Source: Dirofilaria immitis (lineage: Eukaryota; Nematoda; Chromadorea; Rhabditida; Onchocercidae). Taken from it: 64,000 bases of DNA. Location: the NCBI GenBank assembly GCA_024305405.1, contig JAKNDB010000103.1, forward strand, positions 2,418,001 through 2,482,000, in the 5' to 3' direction. Positions within the stretch are counted from its first letter, which is position 1. Each line of letters begins with the position of its first letter. The notes beneath the pieces were generated by a model. That model saw nothing but the letters and a program-made list of their open reading frames with translations. It did not search any database and had not been told where the DNA came from. This document shows positions 14,234 to 27,007 of the stretch, piece after piece. A program made the position numbers and the translations under genes.

Positions 14234-17200
14234 TTAGGAAAAATTTTCCACATTAGTTCTATATTGCGATAGCAAAAATTGAATAATTTCATTAGAAAAC
14301 TTTGACTATTTACATCATTTGAAATTGCTCAATTTCATTCCATTTTTTATTCGAAGTTTTAACTTTATTATAGAAAACTTTAAAAGATAAAATAGCAATG
14401 CATATTAAATATACATGTATATGTGTTTATTTCGCAATGCAGAAATTTTAAATTAAATTCAAAATATACTTGCCGAAACAATTATGAGTAAAATTGAAAA
14501 GTTTCCAAGGATAGTAAGCAAATTGAAACAAGTATTCAGCTGAATTACAGTGATCTACTGAACATATTGATTATTTCATCTATTCAATTTTAGTTTCATT
14601 TAATAAAAATTTATCAGTCAATTCCGATTTTAATAATTTTATAAAAATTAATTTGACAATTTTGATTTTACAATAACAGTTGGAAGATATCAATTAAAAA
14701 ACACAGTGACGAATTTTAGATTATATTTTTGTTCTCTTAACAACAATTACCAAATAGACATTAGTTAATTCGATTTAATTATCATACATAAAATTTATGT
14801 TGCTAAATGGGAAGTTTAGGAAACAATCATTTACGATATATTAAACTTAAATGTCTATTCATGATAGAAGCATATGCTAAAAAAACTTCCCGAAATTTGT
14901 ATTTTTTCGGGATGTTCTTTTTAGAAGATTGATTTGATAAAGTTATCATGCCCGTGATTTAAGCAGTTTAATGAATCTTGCGAAATATTAATAAATAATT
15001 TGTTACAAATGGAATACTATGATTTCAGAATTAATTTCTAAAATTTCATTATTTTTCTTCCTTTTAAGCATGAAAATTACGGAAAAATTTAAAATAAATA
15101 TAAAAAATTGTCGAAATTAAGTTTCGAATAATAAATAATTCGATTATAAAATTATTATCAAAAATTAAAATATTCATTTGATCACATATAAAATTCTTTC
15201 AGCGATAAAATATTCTTTTCAATGATAAATAATATTTTATTAGTGGAAAAATTTCACACATCTTTATATACTTTTATCATTATGTTAAGCAAAGATTGAT
15301 CATTCAGGTTAACGAATTATGAAAAAATCATATGAATATAAAAATATAACTATAAACTAATATCTAAAGAAAGAATACTGACGAAATATTCCAATAAAAT
15401 TGGTTCAATTCAATATTTTAATTCATTCGTCGTTGTATGGAATACTAAAGAGACAACATCCTAAAAAATAAAACATTTCATTCTTTAAATTTAAGCAATT
15501 ATTATATTTTGTGCAAGGATAAAATAAGTTTAAGCAGTATTATTTCAGCATATTTTACATATCGATATAAATGTCTATCATGATGACGATTTAAAAAATA
15601 GTATTCTATACAACGGATCGTGTAATCGATCATTTCATTTACAATTTTTATTAATATTTTTAAATTCTGTAAATGTTCAGATAACGTCTATTTCTTAAAT
15701 GATAATGCTTTAATAGATTTTCTTTTTGTTTAATTCTTTCTTTATCATCTGAGGAGCAAAACTTATCTTTTCAAAAAAAAATGTTACCACTTTAATTAAT
15801 TGGTACTGCATAAGCATTTCTACAGATAATCAAGATACGCTTAAAAATATTGAATAAAACAATCTTTATGATACAAAGCTTTTAATATAAAATAAACTTT
15901 CTTATTTCAACATAATTTTTTTCTTTGTAAATATTTCAACTTTACCGATATGATCTTTCACGTTTCCTTTAAGTTCGAAGCTTCCTAAAGAATTGAAAGC
16001 ATATTCTTTAAGGCTCATTTTTGAAATTTCATTTTTAGTTTGATTCATTTTAATATAATTCAATTTTCAATTACTAATTACAGTACTGAAATCTTATTGT
16101 ATTAATGAAAAAGGCAAAAAAAAAAAAATTACTTCATTAGTTGTATTCGTTGTTAGATTTTTTAATGTATGTAAATAGAATAAAAAGTTGTCAAAGAAGC
16201 CATAACATTAGAACCATTAGAAATTGGAAAATTTTTTAAAAAAATAGCCTGAAGTAACTTGAACTTTATTATTAAATTTTTGCGGCATTTCTCACTAATT
16301 TAATTATCGATGAAGAGATAATCCACCATATTTTTTTGGGTCAAAAATGATGATAGATGTGATAAATAAGTTATCACTACAGCAAATGACTTATTCTATT
16401 CTGTTGTATATTGATCTTTAATTATTATCCAATCTTTAACTTTGTAAAATATATTTGACAAAATTCAATATTTTAAATTCTTTTTTAATTACATTTATTC
16501 AACTTTTAGCATTTAATAATTGGTTATAATGAATTTAGCCATTATAAATATTGCATAATTTTAATTTTTTTCTATTCCAACTTCCTTCATATTCCAATTT
16601 TCATTATTGATATATATAGATTATGCACAAATAGTGAATACCTTTGATGTAACAATTTTGATATTCAAATTCAAATATGATAGATGAAAAATATCCAATT
16701 AAATAATTGTCATGCTAATTATTTAGGGAGGCACTAAGAATTTAATAATTCAAATAGAATAACTTTCTGATATGGCCAATTTTGAGCAAGTTATTTACTA
16801 GTTATATTTTGATTGATTAGTCCAGGATTACTGTAAATATTGATCCTGAAATTCTTAAACTTTGCTTATCACATGATTGAATGAAGTGATTTGATGTTTT
16901 CAAAAATTTCAATTATGCACACATTTGTCAGAAAAAATTTGTTATTATTAAATTGTTAGAAAAATTTTGTTATTGTTATTAAAAGTTAAGGTAATTCTAT
17001 GACTTAATTTTTTAAATGATGATTATAAATAATAGTAAATTTTATAATTTTAACTTTTATTCAATTAATTATTTTAATTTCATTCATTTCGTATGAATAT
17101 AGTCTAAATTGAAAAATTTATTAATTTTATCATTTAAATTGTTTTCAAATATGTATAAATCATTTCTCGAAAATAATTATCAATTAAAATTTATCCGTTT

Positions 17201-18524
17201 TTGTTAAAAAATTATTATAAATTCTACCAAAGTTATTGATTGTGATAAAGTGAAAAATTGGATTTATTGATTAGTTATATCATCAATTCATCGAACTACT
17301 TAAACAGATAGATTTTCGAGAATATGTATGGCTTATTACGCGATGAACAATGAGAACATTCCCAAGAAGGATTACTCAAGGGTCATTGACAGTACTAACA
17401 ATTTCTTTCTTTTCTTTTCTAATGTAAACAATGAATTACCTACTTTTCATGAATTCTAATTAAATGCATTTTTAGTGAAAATTGAAAAAAAATTATGCAG
17501 GAAATAAATATAATAATAATAATAATGATAAATAATAGCAATTAATGATAATAATAATAATAATGGTAATGATAATAGTAATTATGATATCAAAAGTTGA
17601 GAAACATTTGCAAGTTTCATATAAAATTATATTATTATGATACAGTTGAAATGACCAAGATAAGCATCTGAATCATGATTTTAGTTAAGTGAGAATTTGA
17701 TTCATAATTCTTGGAAAACAGATTTAGTCAAATTAGATGGATGTAATTCATGGTCAGTGTAAAGATATTTCCATATATGATATATGATATGATAAATGAG
17801 AAATATAATCATTTTTAAAAATGTACACATTAATTTTATATCAACAAATTACAGTAAAATATAGCGCAAATTTATAGCTAATCACTAATCTATAATATAT
17901 TATTATAATCTTTAATTAGTAGAGTTTCCACATTAACAATATTATCATTTTCTGATGTAATCGTATTATTCATAAAATTTTTCATGAAAATTAAATGATG
18001 ATCGTGATATTATATTTAGTTAACAATAAAATAATAGTCTTAGTAGCGTAAGTGTTAGCAATAATATTGGCAACTTTACTAATTAAGAATCATAATAATA
18101 TGTATAAATGATACGATTGATAGTGGCAGCATAAATTATAACTATTTTTCTTTATTTAATCTTATCTTTTTATTTATTAACGTAAATTATGCTTGATTTA
18201 TTCATTCCATATAAATTACAATTACACTTGCCAAATATTAGATATTCTTATATTAAAATTATTCTTACTACACAATTTACTGCACAATTTATCATGATTC
18301 TTTAATTCTAATCAATATTATGATTTTTAATTTCTAACCAATATTATGATTCCTAATTAGTAAATTAACATTTCGTTAAAAATTAAACAAACATAGTTTA
18401 TTGTTTTTAATAAATATTTATTATTTTTATGATTATTTTTAAATAAATATATTTATTATTATGAATAAGAAGAGAATTGTTATTTTTTCAAATTTAAATT
18501 ATTCTTATTTTCTAATTTATTTAT

Positions 18525-19130
18525 TCATTGCATATATAATTTTATTCTATTCAAAATAATCTTTTCAATGGAAATAACAAAAGTTATCATGATTTGAATA
18601 ATGACATTATTACGTCATATGTATGTATGTATGTATATATCTATCTATGTATATTTATTGATAACAAATATCCAATTCAATACTTGACTACAACTATGAT
18701 TCCTATTAAGTTCACGAACTTTATCTGGCATATTGTTTCTTGCTATGGATTATTATTATTATCATTATTTCTCTATTTCTATTAAATGAATAAATTGTTT
18801 ATGATTTCCTATGGTGCAAAGATGCTACTAAATTTCTAGAAAACTTGGCAAAATGGGATTAAGAAAGAATCAACAATAGCTAAACTTTATATTTTACTAT
18901 CCTTGCGCCACAAGCAAATCATAAACAATTTATTCATTTAATAGGAAATAATAATCTATAGTACAGAAACAATGTGCCAGACAAAGTTCGTGAACTTCAT
19001 CGTACAGAATACTTGCAGTAACGATAAACATACGTTAAAATGCATATGACGTAATACGTCATTCATTCATGCAACTTTTATTACGTAAATTGAAATGATT
19101 ATTTTAGATGAAATTTGCATATTGCAAAAA
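18525..19130. repeat. Long imperfect inverted repeat (fold-back element)
   Basis: The left arm runs about 18525-18822 and the right arm about 18892-19130. The right arm, reverse-complemented, follows the left arm block by block. Shared blocks include TTATTACGTCATATG-like, AAGTTCACGAACTTT and ATTAAATGAATAAATTGTTT. Scattered mismatches and a few indels separate the blocks, and the arms have different lengths because of indels such as the TATG-rich stretch on the left. A loop of about 70 bases remains. A transcript through it would fold into a very long hairpin. No transposase frame is inside, so a non-autonomous fold-back or MITE-like element is the simplest explanation; a source of long dsRNA is an alternative. 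Confidence 0.8.
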
Positions 19131-19646
19131 AAAAGAACTCTTTTATCATTTATTCACAATATTTTTATCATTTTATATATTCATAGAATTTTGCATAAGA
19201 ACATCAAAAATTACAAATATTTTATTGTAATTAACGAATGTTAAAAATATTTATCAGATGGAATGAATGTTTTGAAAGACGTCTAAAAGAATATTATATA
19301 AATAATTCGAAATGTAAATAATGAAATGATATTTATAATTTGATAAGAAATTTCTAAATTGCAATATACTTTGAAATCTTAATTATAAAAGAGAAAATAA
19401 TAATTATCAATAATAGATTAATGAAAAAAGATATTTGATATGATAAATTATTATTAGAAAAGATTTGATAAGATAGTATTATCAACGAGAATAATGATGA
19501 TAAATTTTAAATTGAAAAATATTTTCAATTATCAGTATTGTTACGAATTTCATTATAGATAGTATGTCTGGTAAGATAGCGTTTTTATTGATAAGAAACA
19601 ATGAAAAAGCTTTAAATTAAAAAAAAATATTTCCAAAATTTAACTA

Positions 19647-22524
19647 TTAATGAAGAGGAAAATAGTATGAATTATCAACAATAGATTGTTCAGGAAACGA
19701 TGAAATCTGAGGTGAATTATTATGAGCTGTCATAGAAGACGATTGATAAGATAATGATGGTATCACTGATGAGAAATGATCCTGTGATGTTTCCTGTAAA
19801 GCATAACGTTCCGGTATAGTTTGCCGACAGATATCTTCTGTTCGAATACCACGTTTCAATTCTTTCTCTGCTAAATCTAAAATTTATCATCTTTCTATTA
19901 AATGAAAAATCTAAAAATTAATAGCCATTTAAAATGTTAGGAATAATCATTATTATTATTAATGATCAAATAAAAATGATCGATGCTATCTTATTTATAA
20001 AATAAATTATCATTTCAGATTTAGATTTCTATTTTTTCAATCAAGAGAAGTTTAGAAATTGATATATTTAATGTTTTAGAGATTTCTTTGAAATTCTTTT
20101 CTATTCATTATTTCTAAGGTGTTGTTGATTTGACCTCAGAAGTTTGTAACGATTAAGCAACTTAACGGAAAGATAAAAGAAGATAATAATTTAGATCGAT
20201 CAATTAATTACATATGAAGTTGCGTCAAAGATGGCTCATTTAATTATGCGACCAGAAGTAACAGTTGTTAATGATATATATGTTATGGTTTATTAATCTA
20301 ATATGACAAATTAAGGACAGCGTTATTTTAAGCAAAATTTCAACTTTATCTTTTAATTAAAATAAATGAAAAGTTACATCTGTTACGTGATAAATATACG
20401 TTAAACGTGATTTTAGAATTATGAATATAATTATTAATCTGTTGAAAAACGTGGAATTTATTAGACTTTCAATTTAAACACATATTTCAATAATCATTGC
20501 TGCGAGAAGCAATTTGAAATTGATCGATGATAAGATTGAAACTTAAATTTGAATATTTTCTACGATAAAAGAGAGATTATAAAATAGAACAAATAAGTAA
20601 GTTTGTGAAAAATTGAAAAAACTATTCTGATGCTTAGAATATGAAAATAAATTGAATGAAATCTGATCAAATATTTTTCTGCTATATCTATCAATCGTTG
20701 TTTATTGAAATGATGACAACAAATATATTCAAATGAATACAAGTAAAGATTCTGAAATGAAATTTTTATTTTCAGATCATTAGAAGTAAAGATTCTGAAA
20801 TGAAAAAAGTATGTCAATCATCAAATACTTATCTTTATAATTATTCCTTGCTTGTATTTCAGCTATTGCAATTGATGCAAAATCTTCAACTTCAAGTGGT
20901 CGTAATTCTTGTGATGAAGAAGAGCGAATCTAAAAGATAATAATAGTTGAGAAAGTAACAAAGGTCAAATGATAGATTTATAAATGATTGACAGGTTTCG
21001 TATTCTGTGAACCGACGATGGAGAAAAGATTTTTTGATTCTGATTCTTTTCACTAATTTTTCATCTCTCAACTTTTATTTTTTCTTAACAGAGGTCTTGG
21101 ATGTTACTAATTGATCAATTATTTGATAATTGCCAAAACAGAAGTCGAAGATTGAAAAACAATGAGAATTCTCAGCTTCTGCATATGTAATTATGATTCG
21201 AGATATAATTATATTATTATTACGAAATATTTGAAATTTTTTTTAAAATTTATATAATAATAATATTATCAATTAGAAAATGAAAATATTACTAATCAAA
21301 AAATGAAAATCAGAAAATGAAAATATTAAAATTCTAATATACCGTAACAGATCCATTTACTACTGCTTCTAAATGTCTAATATAAAGCATAGCAAGTCGT
21401 AAAGTTTTAATTTTGGCTAATTTTTGATCATGCGGTATATGTGGTACACATCGTTGTAATCGGGCATATGCATTATTCATTTCCTCATTTCGTTTTCGTT
21501 CCTAAAAATTATTTCAACTTTTAAAATAATACTTTCTTTGCTTTTTCAATTTTTTTGACTTTTCAATTCAGATATAAAATTGATACGTGACTTGCGACGT
21601 CAAATGGTATTACGGATATATGATATTTACATTTAATTAAAATATTATCAATATGAATAACTACAAACCTTTCGATTTGATTGATTTCTTCTTTTAATAT
21701 TTAAATTTTGTTGTGGTACCATATTTACTCTATCATTTCCCATTCTTTTATTTCGCTCAATTCTAGTTCCCTTTAAAATATCACATATCATTCATTCTAT
21801 ATGAATTGGGATTAATAATTTAATAAAAAAATATTAGTATTTAAATTAATATTATTAATTAACACTTATCTTCTATATGAATCAATATTAATAGATAATA
21901 AAAAAAAGGCATTAATATTCAAAATTAATAATATTAATTAACAGGATAACTTACAACTTACTTTCACATCTTTTTATGAATTAATATTAGTAATTGAAAA
22001 GAAAAAATACTTATATTTTAATTATTGTCATTAATTGGTAGCTAATATTGCTAAACATAGAATTATTGCTAAACATAGAAATCTAAATCCTTTGCATTGA
22101 TTGTTATTAATAATTATTAAGCGGAAATATTAGAATTTAAATTGATGCTATTAATTGATAGAATAAGTTGAAAATTTATTTTTAATTGTTTTGTATAAAA
22201 TTTGATTAATAATTTATGAGTAAAAATATTTTTCGTAAATTGATATTACTAATTAATAGAATAATTCAAAATTTATTTCTTAATTTTTCGTATGAATTGA
22301 TATTAATATATAATAAGGAAAAAGTAATTAATATTTAATTAATAATATTAATTGATAAAATAATTTAAAATTCCTATTTCCATATTTCTTTTTTCATTCT
22401 TTTAATTTCAATAATATTAATTTAAATTTGAAAAATTTAATTTCCAAAAAAAAATTTAAAAATGAAATATTCACCATTGCGAAATTGATGGCATTGTAGG
22501 ATTGGGTAAGAAGGTAGCATTCAT
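19647..22524 (-). CDS. hnd-1: HAND-like basic helix-loop-helix transcription factor
   Basis: The DNA-binding core spans two phase-0 exons. Exon 21669-21770 ends in RRNQSNRK, and exon 21343-21501 continues ERKRNEEMNNAYARL and then KLAKIKTLRLAMLYIRHLE. NRKER followed by (L/S)KIKTLRLA is typical of HAND proteins (C. elegans hnd-1, a mesoderm and gonad regulator); Twist and other class A families differ at these positions. A following exon (20829-20929, IRSSSSQELRPLEVED) is in phase. A Ser/Gln-rich last exon (about 19870-19647) ends in SIVDNSYYFPLH and a stop. The phase from 20829 does not match the last exon in its open frame, so a small exon is missing from my model or bases are missing. A candidate first exon at 22475-22524 (MNATFLPNPTMPSIS) also fails to join in phase. 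The bHLH call is firm; the ends are provisional. Confidence 0.75.
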
Positions 22525-25244
22525 CGAGACGTATATTTCGAATGGATACTATTAGCTAAACAACGATGATTTTAGGGTGTGGTTATACGATCATCATATC
22601 ATTCCTTGCAAAAAGTATTGGTGATATTGCATCTCATCAAATAGTTTTTCTTGAAGATTTTCATGTATGTGCGCTTTTTTCTTTTTCCATTTGACCTCTT
22701 AGTTTTTAATCTTTGCCTGTCCACTCATATTTTTCTTTAATGTCCATCTTTTGAACTTTAAATCATTTTGATATATTTATGATTAAGTAAGTAATTCATC
22801 GATTATACAATAAATTTTGAAAAAATATTTGGATATTTCAATAATTTAATGCATAACATTAACTTATCTAATTTTTATTCATATAATTGTTTATACAATT
22901 TTTACTCATATATTTATTTATCTAATTTTTATTCATATAATTGTTTATCCAATTTTTACTCATATATTTATTTATCTAATTTTTATTCATATAATTGTTT
23001 ATCCAATTTTTACTCATATATTTATTTATCTAATTTTTATTCATATAATTGTTTATCCAATTTTTACTCATATATTTATTTATCTAATTTTTATTCATAT
23101 AATTGTTTATCCAATTTTACTCATATATTTATTTATCTAATTTTTATTCATATAATTGTTTATCCAATTTTTACTTATATGATTTTTTATCAAAGTTGAG
23201 GAAGCTAAATAGTCTATTCCAAATTATATAATTTTTATTCATACTATTTCGTTTTTAATAATTTTATCTTATCAAGTATTATTAAATTCGACAATCGATC
23301 AATATCGAATTTGGAATAACAGAAACTGATGAATTACAACTAGTTGAACAAAAGTTGAAAATATAATATTATTCATATCTTTTAAAATGACCATGCATCA
23401 CTACCAGGTATTACTAAATATTACCGATGATCAATTATTGCTAAATGTGGAAATTAGTTATTATCGAATTTTGAACAACAAAAAAATAATAATTTGAAAA
23501 AGGAAAAATCTATCTATCGCAGTCAATCGATAATACAATAATGTTATTTATATTTTTAATAAGATAAAATATCGTACGCAATATTACATTATTATGTATC
23601 ACGAAATCCGGAAATCAATTATTACCGAATTCTGAATAGTAAAAAGAATTGAAAAAGAAATGATTCCATCATTGACCATTTAAAAATATATATAAAGTTT
23701 GGAGATATAATAAAATCAAATATATTACCGAGGAATATTGAAAAATGACCAGAGAATATGATGATGTTATTATTTATGCAGTACTCAATTACAGTATACA
23801 TATTGTAAAATAGAAGGCGGTATGTATCTTTGATAAATGTGAGAATATTATCAATGCATTTGTCACCTCACGTCAGTTAATTTTTTTTTGCCTAAAGAAG
23901 AAGCTTAAAAGTATTTCTCGCAATATAACGCAATTAGCGCAAACTTCTTTTTCTGTTCCTTTTTTTATACGACAATTTAACGTAACTTCTTAATTCGTTT
24001 TCTTTACAAAATATTCCGTTTGTCGGCATTTTTTTATCTTATCATGTCTTATCTTATCATCTTGTAACATTCTTTTGTTAGATTACTTCAATCATTATTA
24101 CATATAATTGTAATATTTTGAAGTAACATTAATTTATTACACAAAATTTAGCAAAATAAAACAACAAAACATTATCCTAAACAAATTTTTTTCAAATCAA
24201 ATTTCATATGGAATTATTGGCTTCAAACATTCTTTGATTTTGATATTATTTGAAATATGCGTTATTTATAAAAAATCTATTCACGTATAATAATGACGTA
24301 TTTCTATGCCTTGTTTTTAAATGCAATAGCGTAAAGCTTATCATTTTTATCACTGAGAATATCAGTGTGTAAGCAGAACGAATCACTCAGTATCAGAATC
24401 AATTCAATCACAAAATACTCAATCAAATGAAGTGGATGAAATAGAAGAGAAATATTATTCCATCTCTTCATAGATTATTTATCTTTAATCGCCAGGAATC
24501 TTCATCGTATACGGTATCTCAATTAATTCTCTCATCTCCTTTTTAATCCATTCCATTCATTGATGTTTTTCCAATTTTTCACAAATTATTAGTACTACGC
24601 TGCAAGGTCTATTTCTTTTATCATCAATTTAATGATAATAATCAGAAAAAGTAGATGTCAAATGTCAATTTTTCAAGATAATTCTATCATAATGCCTATA
24701 AATGATAAATGACATTCCAAAGTATCAATGATCGTTGATATTGTGATCCGTGAAAAATCCTAATATCGTGATCTATATAAAGAATAATTTATGCGTAACT
24801 GATAGCAAATCGTAATATTCCATATAAATTTCATATTGACTATCGTCACAAATTCATATATTATTATTAACTCATTTTACAAATTAACATTAATAATTAA
24901 TATTTGTAAATTTTTGGCAAATAAATGATTGAGTCTTTTCGAATATTGTGATACAAAAAATATTGTAAAGTATCAATATGATTGATAATAATGATTAATA
25001 AATGATAAAAATATTTCTAATATATCGATTTATGATCAATTAAATAAATTGAAAATTTTGAAATAATTTTTTCTTTGGATGAAATTCATATCGGAACATA
25101 TCGGAACATGTTTGCATTATATGAATTCAATTCGTGTCAATTGAACTGGTTTCATAATAATTTTATATAAGAGAGTAAATACTTAACTTATAGCTTCAAT
25201 TGTTAACTTCAATATTTCATCATTTAACTTATTTACTTCTTCAT
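22525..25244. other. Intergenic region with a 54 bp tandem repeat
   Basis: No supportable gene was seen. A tandem repeat at about 22860-23180 produces an 116-residue open frame by being a multiple of three. The remainder is unremarkable AT-rich sequence. Confidence 0.6.
22860..23180. repeat. Tandem repeat, 54 bp unit
   Basis: The unit alternates TCTAATTTTTATTCATATAA and TTGTTTATCCAATTTTTACT blocks. Successive TCTAAT starts fall at 22921, 22975, 23029 and 23083, exactly 54 bp apart. The next unit has lost one T, giving 53 bp. Translated on the plus strand it is an 18-residue repeat of SNFYSY-like motifs, which is probably incidental. Confidence 0.9.
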
Positions 25245-26715
25245 ATGTTTGCAACAACAACAACCTTACTCTTTTTCAACATCCTTTATATTACCATACC
25301 ACAAGGTTTATACAAATTTTTTAATATAATTTATATTACTAATAATATATATATTAATAATAATAGAATTAGCATTATAGTTCAGTTTTATAAATTTATT
25401 ACAATAATATTATCATCATTATTAGTAATATTATCATCATTATTACAACAATATTATCATCATTAATAGTAATATTATCATCATTATTAGTAATATTATC
25501 ATCATTACTAGTAATATTATTATCATTATTACAATAAAATTATCGTCATTATTAGTAATATTATCATCATTACTAGTAATATTATCATCATTAATAGTAA
25601 TATTATCATCATTACTAGTAATATTATAATCATTACTAGTAATATTATCGTCACCATTAGTAATATTATCATCATTATTAGTAGTATTATCATCATTATT
25701 AGTAATATTATCATCATTATTACAATAATATTATCATCATTACTAGTAATATTATCATCACTATTAGTAATATCATCATTATTATTTCGTTCTAATTAAA
25801 TATTAGTAATTTTACTTTTTTAAATAGTAAGAAATTTTACCATATTTAATCTTCTAACTATCACAGATATTTTTAAATTTACTATATTCTTTGAAAATAG
25901 CAGAAGAAAATGGAATAGAAATTATGATATCTCGTTTTATTTGAAGAATGGGTCAAGATCATGGATTTTTTAAAAAAAGATTGAATCAAGAAAATAAAAA
26001 TATGATTAAAAAAAAGATAATTATTATCGTAATAGACTATCAAAAAAATCATTCAGGTTACTCACTGGTATGCTATATGTGTGACAGTATTGGAGAGACT
26101 AATTGTTTCGACGCAACATGTACTGGTACCGCGTGTATTAAACGCTTCGCTCTTATTGATGGTAAGTATTAAAATGCCAATAAGGAATACCTGCGCGAAG
26201 TCTTTAAATTCAAACAAAATTCCTACTCGGGAACGATTTTAATAGGCAAAAATCTTGGTATGGAGGAGTGGCATACTCGTATCCAGAAGTATTGACATTA
26301 AGAGTTCGTAGAAATATTACGAAACTTGTACGACAATTTCAGCATTTCCCATAAATCAAAAAATTGTAACTTTACCATTAATTGCTTCACTTTTATTCAG
26401 AGTATCTATGCATAGTTTACAATGAATTTTGCAGCAATATATAAATCAACAATATTTATTGATAAAAAGCATAGGAAAGATCAAAAAATCATTTCAGGAT
26501 TTCTAAGAGTGCAAAAAATGTGCCAACAAACAGTTGAACCATTTCTGGAATATTGTGAAACTAATGTTCTCTGGGAAGGGGGCAGAGGTGTCGAATGCAT
26601 TTGTCAAACTGATTACTGTAATAGCACCGGAAAAGTATCTCAAAATATCGTCTTAACTTTTCTTCCTTTCATTATCGCTTTCTTTACTTCGAAAATTCTA
26701 AATGTGTGCTTTTGA
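25245..26715 (+). CDS. Ly6/uPAR-type (three-finger) GPI-anchored surface protein
   Basis: Three exons join in perfect phase: 25245-25305, 26057-26161 and 26498-26715. Exon 1 encodes a hydrophobic signal peptide (MFATTTTLLFFNILYITIPQ) and splits a Gly codon with exon 2. The mature part begins YSLVCYMCDS and has ten cysteines ending in the diagnostic C-x2-D-Y-C-N (CICQTDYCNS), the spacing of an Ly6/uPAR domain. A hydrophobic C-terminus (IVLTFLPFIIAFF) after an NSTG stretch suggests GPI anchoring at the plasma membrane. NST is also an N-glycosylation sequon. The total is about 127 residues, normal for the family. Nematodes have many such proteins (ODR-2/HOT-like and others) with varied roles, so no specific role is claimed. 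Intron 1 carries a long 21 bp repeat. Confidence 0.78.
25400..25790. repeat. ATTATCATC-type tandem repeat, 21 bp unit
   Basis: About 390 bp of a 21 bp unit of the form AGTAATATTATCATCATTACT, with single-base variants (ATTAT/ATAAT, TTAGT/CTAGT). It lies inside intron 1 of the Ly6-type gene. The Met/Ile/Leu-only minus-strand frame here is translated repeat. Confidence 0.9.
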
Positions 26716-27007
26716 ATAAATCAAGAATTTACTAATTAGGACCAAAAATCTTTCGAATAGTTTCAGAGAAAAAAAAGCGTTCTCAAATGGAAAAAGATAG
26801 CAGATAAAAAAATTCTGCAACCAAATAATATCTGAAACAAAATTCAGAACAAAATCTGGCATATTTTCCCGCATGTGTATTAGTATCAAATGCAACAGAA
26901 AAACAATAAAAAGGCAATACTTCACTGAAAGGAAAAAAATGATAGGCATTTTATTCCATCCATTTAAAAATGAAAGTTGAAAAACTTTTCAAAAAAATTT
27001 TTTAAAT

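Larger units (their letters stand above)
3064..18520. other. Long gene-poor AT-rich region
   Basis: About 15 kb without a supportable gene. Open frames are few and short, begin and end without convincing splice sites, and have Ile/Phe/Asn/Lys-biased translations typical of AT-rich noise (for example 6140-6361, 9863-10048, 11185-11463). The region does hold a dispersed repeat pair (9720/11638), an exact 73 bp duplication (13847/14161), a weakly repetitive block between about 8.0 and 9.4 kb, and a TAA/ATG-rich triplet stretch near 17.5 kb. Regulatory DNA or non-coding RNA cannot be excluded by eye. Confidence 0.6.

Noticed and set aside
25200..25466. 88-residue open frame read as one gene
   Set aside because: Only 25245-25305 is coding (signal peptide of the Ly6 gene); the rest is intron and translated repeat.
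25529..25717. Met/Ile/Leu-only minus-strand frame resembling a membrane peptide
   Set aside because: It is translation of the 21 bp intronic repeat.
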